From a virus: a stretch of 36,670 nucleotides of DNA. This document shows positions 1-6,952 of the stretch, one piece after another (positions within the stretch are counted from its first letter, which is position 1; each line of letters opens with the position of its first letter). A model generated the notes under the pieces. The model saw nothing but the letters and a program-made list of their open reading frames with translations. It was not told the DNA's origin and searched no databases. The stretch spans positions 1-36,670 of IMG/VR virus record IMGVR_UViG_3300027736_000008. One strand, 5' to 3'. Made by a program: the position numbers and the translations under genes.

Positions 1-127
1 CCACGCAGTTAATCGTTCTCGTCCTCGATCATGACCGCTCAAGACATCCTCATCACTCAGCGCACCAATCTGCTGTCGCAACTCAGCGACAACGAGACGT
101 TGCTCGAAGCCGTCGGCATCTCATTCA
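1..127. repeat. Terminal direct repeat, copy 1 (circular contig overlap)
   Basis: Bases 1-127 are identical to 36544-36670. The repeat spans the end of the hydroxylase gene and the start of the short collagen-like gene, so it reads as one continuous locus when closed. An exact 127-bp overlap is typical of a circular assembly product and is less likely to be a true short terminal repeat. The unique genome length is therefore 36,543 bp. Confidence 0.95.
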
Positions 128-423
128 GCAGCGGCCCCGGCCCAATCGGCGAGCCAGGCGTGGACGGTGAAGCAGGCCCGCGTTGCCATCCCGGTGCCGA
201 CGGCGAACCCGGCCCGCCCGGAAATACAAACTATCTGCACAACCTCGGACAGTTTGGCGTGCCATCACCTCACAGCGTCACACAGATCCAAGTGACGCAA
301 ATGCGATGGGAATACCTCGTCGGCTCCGAGATCATGGAATACGTCGAGATCTGGCACAACGGCCAGCGCCTCGCCGCCAGCACCCGCTCCATTGGTATCA
401 CTGGCGCTTGCGGTCCTTCATGA
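31..423 (+). CDS. Short collagen-like tail/fibre protein
   Basis: A 130-residue protein. Residues about 1-34 are a helical, polar N-terminus (MTAQDILITQRTNLLSQLSD). Residues about 35-65 form a short Gly-X-Y run (GPGPIGEPGVDGEAGP, GADGEPGPPG) containing one Cys. The remaining about 65 residues are probably a folded head, unrelated to the C-termini of the three long fibres. Across the circular junction it starts 18 bases after the hydroxylase stop, so the two are probably co-transcribed. No Shine-Dalgarno site is visible. By position it is a minor tail or fibre component. Collagen-like repeats form trimeric rods in phage fibres; that this one is trimeric and hydroxylated is inference. Confidence 0.8.
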   Translation: MTAQDILITQRTNLLSQLSDNETLLEAVGISFSSGPGPIGEPGVDGEAGPRCHPGADGEPGPPGNTNYLHNLGQFGVPSPHSVTQIQVTQMRWEYLVGSEIMEYVEIWHNGQRLAASTRSIGITGACGPS

Positions 424-427
424 GTCT

Positions 428-446
428 TTGACACCGCGCCTCTCGC
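428..446 (+). promoter_or_regulatory. TTGACA-anchored pre-start element
   Basis: TTGACA (428-433) lies just after the previous stop codon and 13 nt before the GTG start at 447. The 23 bases from here match those at 19356-19378 with one difference, and both end in the GTG start. CAC(c)GCG and CGCGTG can pair across the start codon. Confidence 0.5.
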
Positions 447-983
447 GTGGAAGCCATTCTCTACGTCAACACCACGACCAAAGTCATCCGTGCAGCCATC
501 ACTGGTGCCGCGCTGGCTAGCGTCCCAGTCAAGCTCCAGACGCATCTGAAGCTGACGACCTACTTCTTTGCCACGGGTGCCGATCCTGCGCTCCTTTCCG
601 GTGCCACCTTCCGCGTCGTGCTTAAAGATGCCGCCACCCCCAGCGGCAGTGTCCTCGCCCTGCTCTCCGCCGCCACCGTCACCGGCTCCACGTATTACGA
701 GTTTGAGTGGTCCTCACTCGACTCCACCGCGCTCCGCACCCTCATCGGCGATTCCGAATCCTGCGAAGCCGTGCTCGAATTTGAATGGACCATCAGCGGG
801 AAAGTCGAACGCGCATCGATGCCCGTCACGATTCAAAACGCATGGGCACGCACCGCCGACGCCGCCCCCGATTTCCTCCAATTCGCCACCACCATCACCA
901 GCCTCGGCTACATGCGCTTCGTGACTTCCGACGGCACCGTCTATCACCTCGGTCTCAACACCGGCGAACCTCCCTCCTCATGA
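447..983 (+). CDS. Baseplate/fibre-like structural protein (putative)
   Basis: A 178-residue protein with a GTG start at 447, chosen because the conserved TTGACA element sits the same distance upstream as at 19375 and because no in-frame ATG precedes the conserved part. The sequence is rich in Thr, Ala and alternating hydrophobics, predicting a beta-sandwich; for example residues 38-110 carry strand-like blocks (FRVVLKDAATPSGSVLALLS, YYEFEWSSLDS). The pattern resembles upper-baseplate (BppU-like) N-terminal domains of siphoviruses, but I cannot assign it firmly. Its stop overlaps the next start (ATGA at 980), so it is translationally coupled to the tail fibre. Probably part of the host-recognition device. 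Confidence 0.7.
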   Translation: MEAILYVNTTTKVIRAAITGAALASVPVKLQTHLKLTTYFFATGADPALLSGATFRVVLKDAATPSGSVLALLSAATVTGSTYYEFEWSSLDSTALRTLIGDSESCEAVLEFEWTISGKVERASMPVTIQNAWARTADAAPDFLQFATTITSLGYMRFVTSDGTVYHLGLNTGEPPSS

Positions 984-2890
984 CTCGTCTTTTCCTTTCG
1001 TGCCTTTTCGTGTGTTTCGTGGGCAGTCTGTCCGCGCAAACCATCGGCCAATACGAACTCCGCAAACGCACCTCCACCGGCTTCACCAGCTACGGCGTGA
1101 CTCTCTCCAACGGTCAAGTCCTCGGCCAAACCGCAGGCGTTCCCGCTGCGATCACCGTCACCGCTGCGGCAGGCACGCTTACCGGCACCACACTCGCCAG
1201 CAACGTCGTTAGCTCGTCACTGACAAGTGCTGCCGGTGGCACCTTTGGCACGGCGGCATTCACGGCCACCAGCGCCTACGAAGTTCCGCTCACTTTTTCC
1301 ACCGGACTCACTCGCAGCACCAACACCATCACGGTCAACACCAGTCAAAACATTTCAACGCTCTCAAACCTCACAACCAACGGCGTCGTCACCACCAGCG
1401 GCGGCACGGGAGCATTGTCCATCACCGCCACCAGCACAGGAGGATTCAGCACGGCAGACGCGGCAAAAATCCCCTTGTTTGACTCCAACGGCGGACTGAC
1501 TAGCACGTTCTCGCTGAGTGTCACACGTAGCGGCTCCACTTCTGGCGGAGTTTATTTGCAAGCGCCCGATGATGTCTATGCCGTGATCAAAGCGGCATCC
1601 GGCATGGGCACAACGAAAACGTTTTTCCTTGGGACAACCGCCGGCACGCTCGCGATTACAGACAACATCACGAAGACCGCCGTTGGCCTCGGCAATGTCG
1701 AAAACACCGCGCTCTCCACATGGGCAGGCTCATCCAACCTCACGACGCTCGGCACCGTCGCAACGGGCACATGGAGTGGCACCGCGATTACCATCGCCAA
1801 GGGGGGGACGGGCACAACGACTGCCAATGGTGCGCTGAATGCCCTGCTACCAACGCAGACGAGCAACAGCGGCAAATACCTAACAACCGATGGCACCAAT
1901 GCAAGCTGGGCCACCGTCACCGTCGGCGTCACTAGCATCACCGGCACCGCCAACGAGATCACCGTCACCGGCACCACGACGCCCACGCTGTCATTACCCA
2001 GCGCTCTCACCTTCACCGGCAAGACGATCACTGGCGGCACGTTTAGCAGCCCCACACTCACCACTCCTGCCCTCGGCACCCCGAGCGCTATCGTGCTGAC
2101 CAATGCCACCGGCTCCCCGACTGGCATCAGTTTCACTAAAGCACAACTCAACACCATCGTCAGCGATGACGATCCTGCCTATCTGGGCACGACGAATACG
2201 TTTTCAGCCGCGCAAACGATTAACACGACGGGTGCGGGTATCCCGCTAAATTTAACGATGTCATCAACCTCGGCATTTAAAGTGACATCCAATGCAGCGG
2301 CAAATGTGCGCGTCGATTTAGGGGTTCGGGGTGCATACATTTCAACGCAAAGCGATTATAACACAGAGTTTTCCGGGTATTTTGGCGGGATCGCGTCGCA
2401 AAATTCAGCAGGTATTAATTTTACTAGCGGCAACTGGGCTTTATCAAATGCGGCCGACTGCATTTCATATCGTGAAGCTGCCAATCATTGGGCGCATCGA
2501 AACAACACTTCGGCGCAACGGCTCAGTGTCGCTAACACTTATACGAGCTCCACCAATAATGAATTTGGAGTTCTAGATTGGCAGACCACGGCAAACATTT
2601 TACGCATCGGTTCAGAAGTTGGCAGTGGTGGAGGCACGGCACGTAATGTTATCTTGGTTCGAGGTGGTGCCACTAAAGAAACCATCGGGGCTAATACCAC
2701 GGACGATGCCCAGCCGCGCAAGCTCCCGAGTTACATCGTCTCCGGCTTGCCGTCCGCCAGCACCTGCGGTGCTGGTTCCTGTGCCTTCGTCACTGATGCA
2801 ACCGTAACTGTTACATACACCACCGTCGTCGGTGGTGGCAGTAATAAAGTCCTCGTCATCAGTGACGGCTCCAACTGGATCATCCATTGA
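980..2890 (+). CDS. Tail fibre with N-terminal signal peptide
   Basis: A 636-residue, Thr/Ser/Gly/Ala-rich fibre. I start it at ATG 980, which overlaps the upstream stop (ATGA); the longer upstream extension is read through another gene and is Arg/His-rich nonsense. Residues 1-20 (MTRLFLSCLFVCFVGSLSAQ) look like a Sec signal peptide with an Ala-Gln cleavage site, very unusual for a phage fibre. Residues about 228-315 carry classic tail-fibre motifs (KTAVGLGNVENTALS, then IAKGGTGTTTANGALNALLP). The C-terminus (FVTDATVTVTYTTVVGGG) is also a recurrent fibre ending. DNA at about 2210-2700 is visibly more AT-rich than its flanks, suggesting a swapped receptor-binding tip. The signal-peptide DNA is itself a dispersed repeat. 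Confidence 0.88.
   Translation: MTRLFLSCLFVCFVGSLSAQTIGQYELRKRTSTGFTSYGVTLSNGQVLGQTAGVPAAITVTAAAGTLTGTTLASNVVSSSLTSAAGGTFGTAAFTATSAYEVPLTFSTGLTRSTNTITVNTSQNISTLSNLTTNGVVTTSGGTGALSITATSTGGFSTADAAKIPLFDSNGGLTSTFSLSVTRSGSTSGGVYLQAPDDVYAVIKAASGMGTTKTFFLGTTAGTLAITDNITKTAVGLGNVENTALSTWAGSSNLTTLGTVATGTWSGTAITIAKGGTGTTTANGALNALLPTQTSNSGKYLTTDGTNASWATVTVGVTSITGTANEITVTGTTTPTLSLPSALTFTGKTITGGTFSSPTLTTPALGTPSAIVLTNATGSPTGISFTKAQLNTIVSDDDPAYLGTTNTFSAAQTINTTGAGIPLNLTMSSTSAFKVTSNAAANVRVDLGVRGAYISTQSDYNTEFSGYFGGIASQNSAGINFTSGNWALSNAADCISYREAANHWAHRNNTSAQRLSVANTYTSSTNNEFGVLDWQTTANILRIGSEVGSGGGTARNVILVRGGATKETIGANTTDDAQPRKLPSYIVSGLPSASTCGAGSCAFVTDATVTVTYTTVVGGGSNKVLVISDGSNWIIH
989..1025 (+). repeat. Dispersed repeat family F (TTTCGTG-type), inside a gene
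   Basis: A run of TTTCGTG-like units (TTTCCTTTCGTGCC, then TTTCGTGTGTTTCGTGGG) resembling the intergenic copy at 22185-22217. Here it encodes the hydrophobic core of the tail-fibre signal peptide. Confidence 0.6.
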
Positions 2891-2894
2891 ACTT

Positions 2895-3293
2895 ATGAAA
2901 GCACTCATCCTACTCGCACTCATCGCGGTCCCATGCTTCGCACAGCTCATCACCACGGCAGAGCCCGCGCCACCGACCGCCGCCGAGTTGGCTGCTGAAT
3001 CCATCATCGAAGCCATCAATAGCGAGATCGACCACCGCGTGAAGGTTCACAAGATCGCCTTCGACACACTCTGGAAAAACACCCGCGAAGGTGCCACGAC
3101 TGAGGCCATCCTTCTCAAGTTCGGCACCAAGGCCACGCTAGTCCTTCAATTCGCCAGCGAAAACATCGACCACATTGACCGCTGCGCCAAGCTCGTCGGC
3201 AAAACCCGCGCCGATTTTATTCCTGACGCTGACTGCATCCCGCCGCGTGAACTGGTCTTTCACGCCGATGGCAGCGTCACTTTGAAGCCGTAA
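2895..3293 (+). CDS. Small exported protein
   Basis: A 132-residue protein with the start at ATG 2895, four bases after the fibre stop; an upstream in-frame start would lie inside the fibre gene. Residues 1-16 (MKALILLALIAVPCFA) are a clean signal peptide. The Cys at residue 14 is followed by F-A-Q, so it does not look like a lipobox. The mature part is helical and charged (AELAAESIIEAINSEIDHRV) with two more Cys in the C-terminal third (DRCAKLV and DADCIP). No family recognised. By position between the tail fibre and the lysis genes it could be a periplasmic or envelope-acting late protein. Confidence 0.7.
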   Translation: MKALILLALIAVPCFAQLITTAEPAPPTAAELAAESIIEAINSEIDHRVKVHKIAFDTLWKNTREGATTEAILLKFGTKATLVLQFASENIDHIDRCAKLVGKTRADFIPDADCIPPRELVFHADGSVTLKP

Positions 3294-3313
3294 TCCTCCA
3301 CTCATTCCGCCGT

Positions 3314-3787
3314 GTGCAAGACAATAGCGCAGATCATGAAGAACGCATCGCCCGGGTGGAGCGCACGCTCTACGGTGGCGATGACTCCAGCACCGGACTC
3401 TCTGCGCGCATGAGGACCACTGAGCACTCTCTCACCAACATCGAGGACGGCATCAAGCGTCTCATGTGGCTGGTCATCACCGCCATCATCGTCGCCGTTC
3501 TCGGACTCGTCATTCGTCCGATTCAAGTGCCCTCTGACGCCCACCAATCCACCAGCGTCATAACCGGCCAAAAAGACGCCGCTGCCATGCCTGCCAGTGC
3601 GAATACATGGCTGACGACGACCGATGTCGCCAAGCGCGAAAACGTCACTGAGCGCACCGTCATCAACTATATCGAAGCCGGTCAGATCGACCCCGCTCCC
3701 GTCAAGGCAGGCAAGGAATGGCACATTGCCGAAACTTTCCGCATCCTGCCGAAAGATGCCGGCACCCCCGGCGCCGTCGAGAATTGA
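3314..3787 (+). CDS. Membrane-anchored helix-turn-helix protein (coiled coil-TM-HTH)
   Basis: A 157-residue protein with a GTG start at 3314; no in-frame ATG gives the full coiled coil. Residues about 8-48 are a charged amphipathic helix resembling the N-part of XhlA-type phage lysis membrane proteins. Residues about 50-67 (LMWLVITAIIVAVLGLVI) are one transmembrane helix. Residues about 98-145 (TWLTTTDVAKRENVTERTVI, then EWHIAETFRI) match the excisionase/MerR-like HTH_17 pattern. A DNA-binding-type domain on a single-pass membrane anchor in a lysis cassette is odd. It may be a fusion, or the HTH fold may be used for another contact. It is followed at once by a TTGACA element that overlaps its stop. 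Confidence 0.7.
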   Translation: MQDNSADHEERIARVERTLYGGDDSSTGLSARMRTTEHSLTNIEDGIKRLMWLVITAIIVAVLGLVIRPIQVPSDAHQSTSVITGQKDAAAMPASANTWLTTTDVAKRENVTERTVINYIEAGQIDPAPVKAGKEWHIAETFRILPKDAGTPGAVEN

Positions 3788-3805
3788 CACCTCGCCAAGA
3801 GTGTC
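3784..3805 (+). promoter_or_regulatory. TTGACA-anchored pre-start element with GACAC/GTGTC dyad
   Basis: TTGACA (3784-3789) overlaps the preceding TGA stop. GACAC (3786-3790) can pair with GTGTC (3801-3805), which abuts the ATG at 3806. Confidence 0.5.
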
Positions 3806-4270
3806 ATGAAAACACTCATCGCATTCGTCGCTCTCCTTTTCGCTGCGTCGCTCGCCTCTGCGCAGGCCGTTGATCCCTTCGTCCAGGCCGCTGTGGATGC
3901 CGCCATGCCGCAGCAATACGCCGGCTACACCTCGCTCGCGCTCATCGCCCTCATGTGGCTGGGCCGTGCGATCCCCGTGCTCCAGCAAGGCAGCGGCATC
4001 ATCGGCTGGTTCAAAGCCATCCTCTTCGGGACCAATACACCGAAACTCCTCATCGCCTGCCTCTGCCTGCTCTCGCTGCCGAGCTGCACGGTTCTCGAAT
4101 CCAAAGCAGGCATGAGCGGCATCGATCTATTCATGATCACCGCCAAAGCCGCGAACCGCGCCAAGGCAGACTACGATGCCACCAGCGCCGAAATCTCCGC
4201 CGCCAAAATCCGCTACGCTTCACGTCGTCCCGCCACCAGCGCCAAAGAGCCGCGAGATGTGAATCCATGA
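3806..4270 (+). CDS. Holin-like membrane protein (putative)
   Basis: A 154-residue protein. Residues 1-20 (MKTLIAFVALLFAASLASAQ) form a signal peptide or first transmembrane helix. Residues about 41-56 are hydrophobic (YTSLALIALMWLGRAI). Residues about 80-96 (LLIACLCLLSLPSCTVLES) form a third hydrophobic stretch ending in an S-C lipobox-like motif. The C-terminal tail is charged and helical. It lies directly upstream of a tiny membrane gene and the endolysin, and its stop overlaps the next start (ATGA), so a holin or spanin-like lysis role is likely. The internal lipobox-like segment is reminiscent of outer-membrane spanins, but an internal position would not normally be processed. Confidence 0.65.
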   Translation: MKTLIAFVALLFAASLASAQAVDPFVQAAVDAAMPQQYAGYTSLALIALMWLGRAIPVLQQGSGIIGWFKAILFGTNTPKLLIACLCLLSLPSCTVLESKAGMSGIDLFMITAKAANRAKADYDATSAEISAAKIRYASRRPATSAKEPRDVNP

Positions 4271-4356
4271 TCGGCACCGCTGCCACAATCATCCTCAGCG
4301 GCGGCATCATCGTCCTGCTGCCTCTCGGTATCTTCTTCCTGATCCGCAAAATATGA
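4267..4356 (+). CDS. 29-residue single-pass membrane peptide
   Basis: A tiny ORF, MIGTAATIILSGGIIVLLPL followed by GIFFLIRKI, almost entirely one transmembrane helix with a basic C-terminus. It overlaps the upstream stop (ATGA at 4267) and the downstream endolysin start (ATGA at 4353), a double coupling that strongly suggests translation. It probably acts in lysis as a holin, antiholin or membrane-depolarising peptide. Its function is inferred from size, topology and position only. Confidence 0.65.
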   Translation: MIGTAATIILSGGIIVLLPLGIFFLIRKI

Positions 4357-4790
4357 CCACCAGCGCCCAAATCTTCGCCGCCGCCTTCAAATACCTCGGC
4401 ACCCGCGAGCTTTCAGGATCGAAGTCGAATCCACAGATCCAAGCATGGATCAAGGAAGCCGCCGACTGGCTTAACAGCGACGACAGCCAGACCGCCTGGT
4501 GTGGCTGCTTCCGTGGCCACATCGGACACGAGACCGCCACCGGCGTTCCGCCCAACCACTTCCGCGCCGCCTCCTGGTCCACCTGGGGCCAGCCCGTTAG
4601 CCTCAAGACTCCGAAAGACTGGCAACCCGGCGACACCATCGTCATGAGTCGCCCCGGCGGCAACCACGTCACCCTCTTCCATCACTTCGACGGCGTCCGC
4701 GTCTGGTGCCTCGGCGGCAACCAAGGCGACGCCGTCAGCATCGCACCTTTCCCTCTCGCCCGAATCACTGCCGTCCGGCGCTTACCGTGA
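4353..4790 (+). CDS. Endolysin, NlpC/P60-CHAP-like cysteine amidase (TIGR02594 type)
   Basis: A 145-residue protein that is a single catalytic domain. The candidate triad is Cys50 in AWCGCF (the family usually shows AWCA-F), His105 in GGNHV, and Asn123 in LGGNQGDAVSI. Trp-rich blocks and QPGDTIVM are typical of TIGR02594-family peptidoglycan hydrolases. There is no signal peptide or cell-wall-binding domain, so it needs the adjacent membrane proteins to reach the periplasm. It is the last gene of the late operon before attP. Its start overlaps the stop of the 29-residue membrane peptide (ATGA). Confidence 0.85.
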   Translation: MTTSAQIFAAAFKYLGTRELSGSKSNPQIQAWIKEAADWLNSDDSQTAWCGCFRGHIGHETATGVPPNHFRAASWSTWGQPVSLKTPKDWQPGDTIVMSRPGGNHVTLFHHFDGVRVWCLGGNQGDAVSIAPFPLARITAVRRLP

Positions 4791-4809
4791 TCTTCTCAGC
4801 TCGACAACT

Positions 4810-5041
4810 GTATCAAAGTTTGCTAGAAAAGACGCAGGAGCTAAGTGTGTAAATAGGGTGTAATCACCACCACCTCGCCAGTTCCCTAGCAAATCATAGC
4901 CTTCGAATCCCCTTAGCTCCACCACCTTGATTTGAGGCTGGGAGCTTTATTCTATAAGGGATGCAGGCTGGGTGTGGTGAACGATGCTAAAAGTATCAAA
5001 GTGGCCTTATTTGGCCTTTTCTAGCCTGTTTTAGGGTGTAA
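4810..5041. other. attP: attP: tRNA-3'-end core between paired arm repeats
   Basis: Bases 4902-4924 have the exact geometry of a tRNA 3' end: 7-nt T-loop TTCGAAT, 5-nt stem strand CCCCT, 7-nt acceptor strand TAGCTCC, discriminator A and CCA. The matching 5' T-stem strand (AGGGG) is absent, so this is only a 3' fragment, as in an attP core. Arm-type repeats flank it: GTATCAAAGT at 4810-4819 and 4993-5002, and TAGGGTGTAA at 4854-4863 and 5032-5041. GCTAGAAAAG (4822-4831) is repeated inverted at 5016-5025. GGAGCTA at 4837-4843 is complementary to the acceptor strand. The integrase gene follows at once. The target is inferred to be a host tRNA with 5' acceptor GGAGCTA. Confidence 0.82.
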
Positions 5042-5051
5042 AGGGGTGTCC

Positions 5052-6281
5052 ATGGGGGCGAAAATTCAGATCGTGAAGTATGGTGGCGTTGAGGCGCGCA
5101 TTGCGCGGCGGGGTGATGGGCGTTTTGTGGTGAGGTGGCGGGAGGCACGGAGGGGGAGATCGACGACGGCGATGACGTTGGAGGGTGCGCAGAAACTGGC
5201 GCAGGCGAAGGTGCGGGAGCTGGCTGGCAAGGCGGGAGCGCGGATGGTGTCGGTGATTGAGGCGGAGGCGGTGGAAGCGCTGAAGGAGATCGCGGGTGCG
5301 CGGTCGCTGTCTTCCGTGGTGGATGTGGTGAAGGATGCGGTGCATCGGTGCGATGGGCTGCCGAATGTTTCGCGGGCAGTGGATGCGTGGTTGAAGGCGG
5401 GACATGGCAGACTGGATGGCGCGTCGGTGGCGGTGGCTGTGGCGCGTTTCTTGGGGCTGCATGCGCGTTCGTCGCGTGAACACCGCTCGGGACTGCGGAA
5501 GGAGTTGGAGGCATTTGTGGCGCGGTTTGGTGATGTGGCGGTGTGTGATGTGGATGTGGAGATGCTGACGGCGTGGATCTCGCGTGATCGGGAGGATGGC
5601 GGGGAGATCGGTGCGCGGTTTTTCAACAACCGGCTGGCATCGTGGAAGACGTTTCTCAATCGCTGCCGCGAGTGGGGGATGCGGGTGCGTGGGGAACCGC
5701 ATCCGGCGGAGGTGATCAAGAAACGGAAGGAGGCGGACCCGGTGCCGGAAATTTTCACCGTTGACCAGGCGCGGCGGATTTTGGCGTTGATCCGAAAGCG
5801 GGAGCCGCAGTGTTTGAACTTCTTTGTGATCGGCTGCTGGATGGGGCTACGACCGTTTGAGATGCGGCGGATCACTTGGGATATGTGGGACTGGGAGCGG
5901 GGCTATCTGGACATCGGGCCGCAGGTGGCGCTGAAGACGATGCAACAGCGCTTTGTGCCGATTCCTGAGAACGTGCGAGTGATGCTACGCGAGGCGGGCG
6001 AGGACGCACGCTGGGGGAAGAAATTCAAGCGTGCGGCGAGGCACTGCGTGCGGACGACGGATCAACCGCATCTCATGCGCCTGCTGAAGGCGGCGAAGGT
6101 GCTGAGTGTGTGGCCACAGGACATCATGCGGCACTCATACATCTCGTATCGACTGGCGCAAGGGCACGGTCGAGGGCAGGTGGCGGAGTGGGCGGGGAAC
6201 TCGGAAGGCGTGATTCGGAAACGGTATCGACGACCGCTGCGGAAGGAGGATGGGGCCGCGTGGTTTGAAGTCGGGATTTGA
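5052..6281 (+). CDS. int: Tyrosine-recombinase integrase
   Basis: A 409-residue protein. I chose ATG 5052 because AAGGGG (5041-5046) lies five bases upstream; GTG 5046 is the alternative. Residues about 105-185 contain the SAM-like core-binding domain (ARFLGLHARSSREHRSGL). The catalytic domain carries Arg267 (GLRPFE), Arg360-His361 (MRHSYISYRLA) and the Tyr392 nucleophile (IRKRYRRPL). The box-II position usually occupied by His is Asp (DIMR), and the usual box-III LGH is replaced by AGN, a variant I associate with verrucomicrobial and planctomycete integrases. It sits next to attP and should catalyse integration into a tRNA gene. This is the first of the G-rich segment genes. Confidence 0.93.
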   Translation: MGAKIQIVKYGGVEARIARRGDGRFVVRWREARRGRSTTAMTLEGAQKLAQAKVRELAGKAGARMVSVIEAEAVEALKEIAGARSLSSVVDVVKDAVHRCDGLPNVSRAVDAWLKAGHGRLDGASVAVAVARFLGLHARSSREHRSGLRKELEAFVARFGDVAVCDVDVEMLTAWISRDREDGGEIGARFFNNRLASWKTFLNRCREWGMRVRGEPHPAEVIKKRKEADPVPEIFTVDQARRILALIRKREPQCLNFFVIGCWMGLRPFEMRRITWDMWDWERGYLDIGPQVALKTMQQRFVPIPENVRVMLREAGEDARWGKKFKRAARHCVRTTDQPHLMRLLKAAKVLSVWPQDIMRHSYISYRLAQGHGRGQVAEWAGNSEGVIRKRYRRPLRKEDGAAWFEVGI

Positions 6282-6315
6282 ACAGGAGAGAACGGAGGCA
6301 CCGGAGATTCAGAGC
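6282..6315 (+). repeat. Dispersed repeat family E, G-rich orientation
   Basis: The sequence ACAGGAGAGAACGGAGGC plus GGAGATTCAG is the reverse complement of the CTCCGTTATCTCCTGT-type cassettes at 19311-19349 and 26044-26079. Confidence 0.5.
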
Positions 6316-6425
6316 TGAACTGCGGGACCGTAGCGGAGGCGATAGGCGATGAGCATGCCGAGGCAGATGAGGAGCCAGATGATCCAGATGAGGACGCGGG
6401 CGGTGTGATCACGGCGGAAGTTCAT
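6309..6425 (-). CDS. Possible 38-residue membrane peptide
   Basis: A leftward ORF below the usual size cut-off, beginning MNFRRDHTARVLIWIIWLLI and continuing CLGMLIAYRLRYGPAVQL. It has a basic N-terminus and a single transmembrane helix, so its composition looks selected. It lies downstream of the repressor in the same direction, after a repeat cassette. No Shine-Dalgarno site is visible and no family is recognised. It could be a superinfection-exclusion peptide expressed from the prophage, or chance. It faces the convergent integrase. Confidence 0.35.
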   Translation of the reverse strand: MNFRRDHTARVLIWIIWLLICLGMLIAYRLRYGPAVQL

Positions 6426-6475
6426 GAGAGGCAAGAGGCAAAAGGCAAGAGGCAAAAGGCAAGAGGCAAGAGGCG
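6426..6475 (+). repeat. Dispersed repeat family B (GGCAAAAGGCAAGA tandem)
   Basis: Tandem near-heptamers AGGCAAG/AGGCAAA. The reverse-complement version (CCTTTTGCC) is at 29643-29679 in the C-rich half. A degenerate G-rich version lies inside the gene at 7650 (about 7960-8001). Confidence 0.75.
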
Positions 6476-6530
6476 AAGAGATCGCGAGCGTCGATGATGT
6501 TGAGGGGCAGCTCGGGATGCGTGATCGGCT

Positions 6531-6911
6531 TCAATCCTCGGTGCCGGTTTTGTAGTCGCGGGGATCTTTGGCGGCTTTGTCTAGCGGTTTTTGCTGCGAA
6601 AATTTCGTAATCTTGGGGCTTTGGTTTTCACGGCGCTGTTCGAGCAAGGCGCGAATGCTGTCCTGTATGAGTTCACTCATGGTGCAGGCTGCTTCGCGGC
6701 AGAGGTCATACATCTCGGCAAGTTCCTGAACGGTGAAGGTTACCGGGAGCTTGGAGAACATTTTGTCGGCCACCCATGAGGGGATGGCGCGCTTGCTTCC
6801 TTCCCACTGCACGATGGCTCCAGCGGAGCAGTCGAGTTCTTTGGCAAGTTCTTCGCGGGTCATTTTACGCTGCTCACGAAGGTAGCGAAGCTGTTCAGGG
6901 GTGATTTCCAT
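6531..6911 (-). CDS. XRE-family lysogeny repressor candidate
   Basis: A 126-residue protein if started at ATG 6911; an in-frame ATG at 6938 adds nine residues but lies inside the operator dyad, so I prefer 6911. Residues about 1-50 (MEITPEQLRYLREQRKMTRE, ELAKELDCSAGAIVQWE) form an XRE helix-turn-helix. Residues about 58-92 (PVTFTVQELAEMYDLC, TMSELIQDSIRALLEQRR) read as a short strand plus two helices, like a ribbon-helix-helix fold. The tail is basic. It is the only sizeable leftward gene and is divergent from 7015 across a large dyad, so it is the best lysogeny regulator and is probably autoregulated. There is no peptidase-type LexA/CI domain, so induction may not use RecA-stimulated cleavage. 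Confidence 0.8.
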   Translation of the reverse strand: MEITPEQLRYLREQRKMTREELAKELDCSAGAIVQWEGSKRAIPSWVADKMFSKLPVTFTVQELAEMYDLCREAACTMSELIQDSIRALLEQRRENQSPKITKFSQQKPLDKAAKDPRDYKTGTED

Positions 6912-6944
6912 GCACGATGAATAACTATTTTTATTCATTGTGCA
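6911..6944. promoter_or_regulatory. Operator: 34-bp imperfect dyad
   Basis: TGCAC-g-ATGAATAA-ctattt-TTATTCAT-t-GTGCA is a near-perfect inverted repeat with 13 paired bases per arm. It abuts the preferred repressor start. Related half-sites ATGAATAA (6970-6977) and CTGAATAA (7002-7009) continue toward the divergent gene. Confidence 0.75.
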
Positions 6945-6952
6945 AGTTTTTG

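Noticed and set aside
428-456. Standard sigma70 promoter at the TTGACA element
   Set aside because: No TATAAT-like box 15-19 bp downstream, and the start codon lies only 13 bases after the hexamer.
785-979. Longer in-frame start for the tail fibre
   Set aside because: The extra 65 residues are Arg/His-rich shadow of the upstream gene; ATG 980 gives a signal peptide and an ATGA overlap.
4837-4924. Functional tRNA gene
   Set aside because: The 5' T-stem strand and a believable anticodon arm are missing; only the 3' end fits, as expected for attP.
6426-6475. CRISPR array
   Set aside because: Short tandem units of about 7-14 bases without unique spacers; a simple-repeat cassette.
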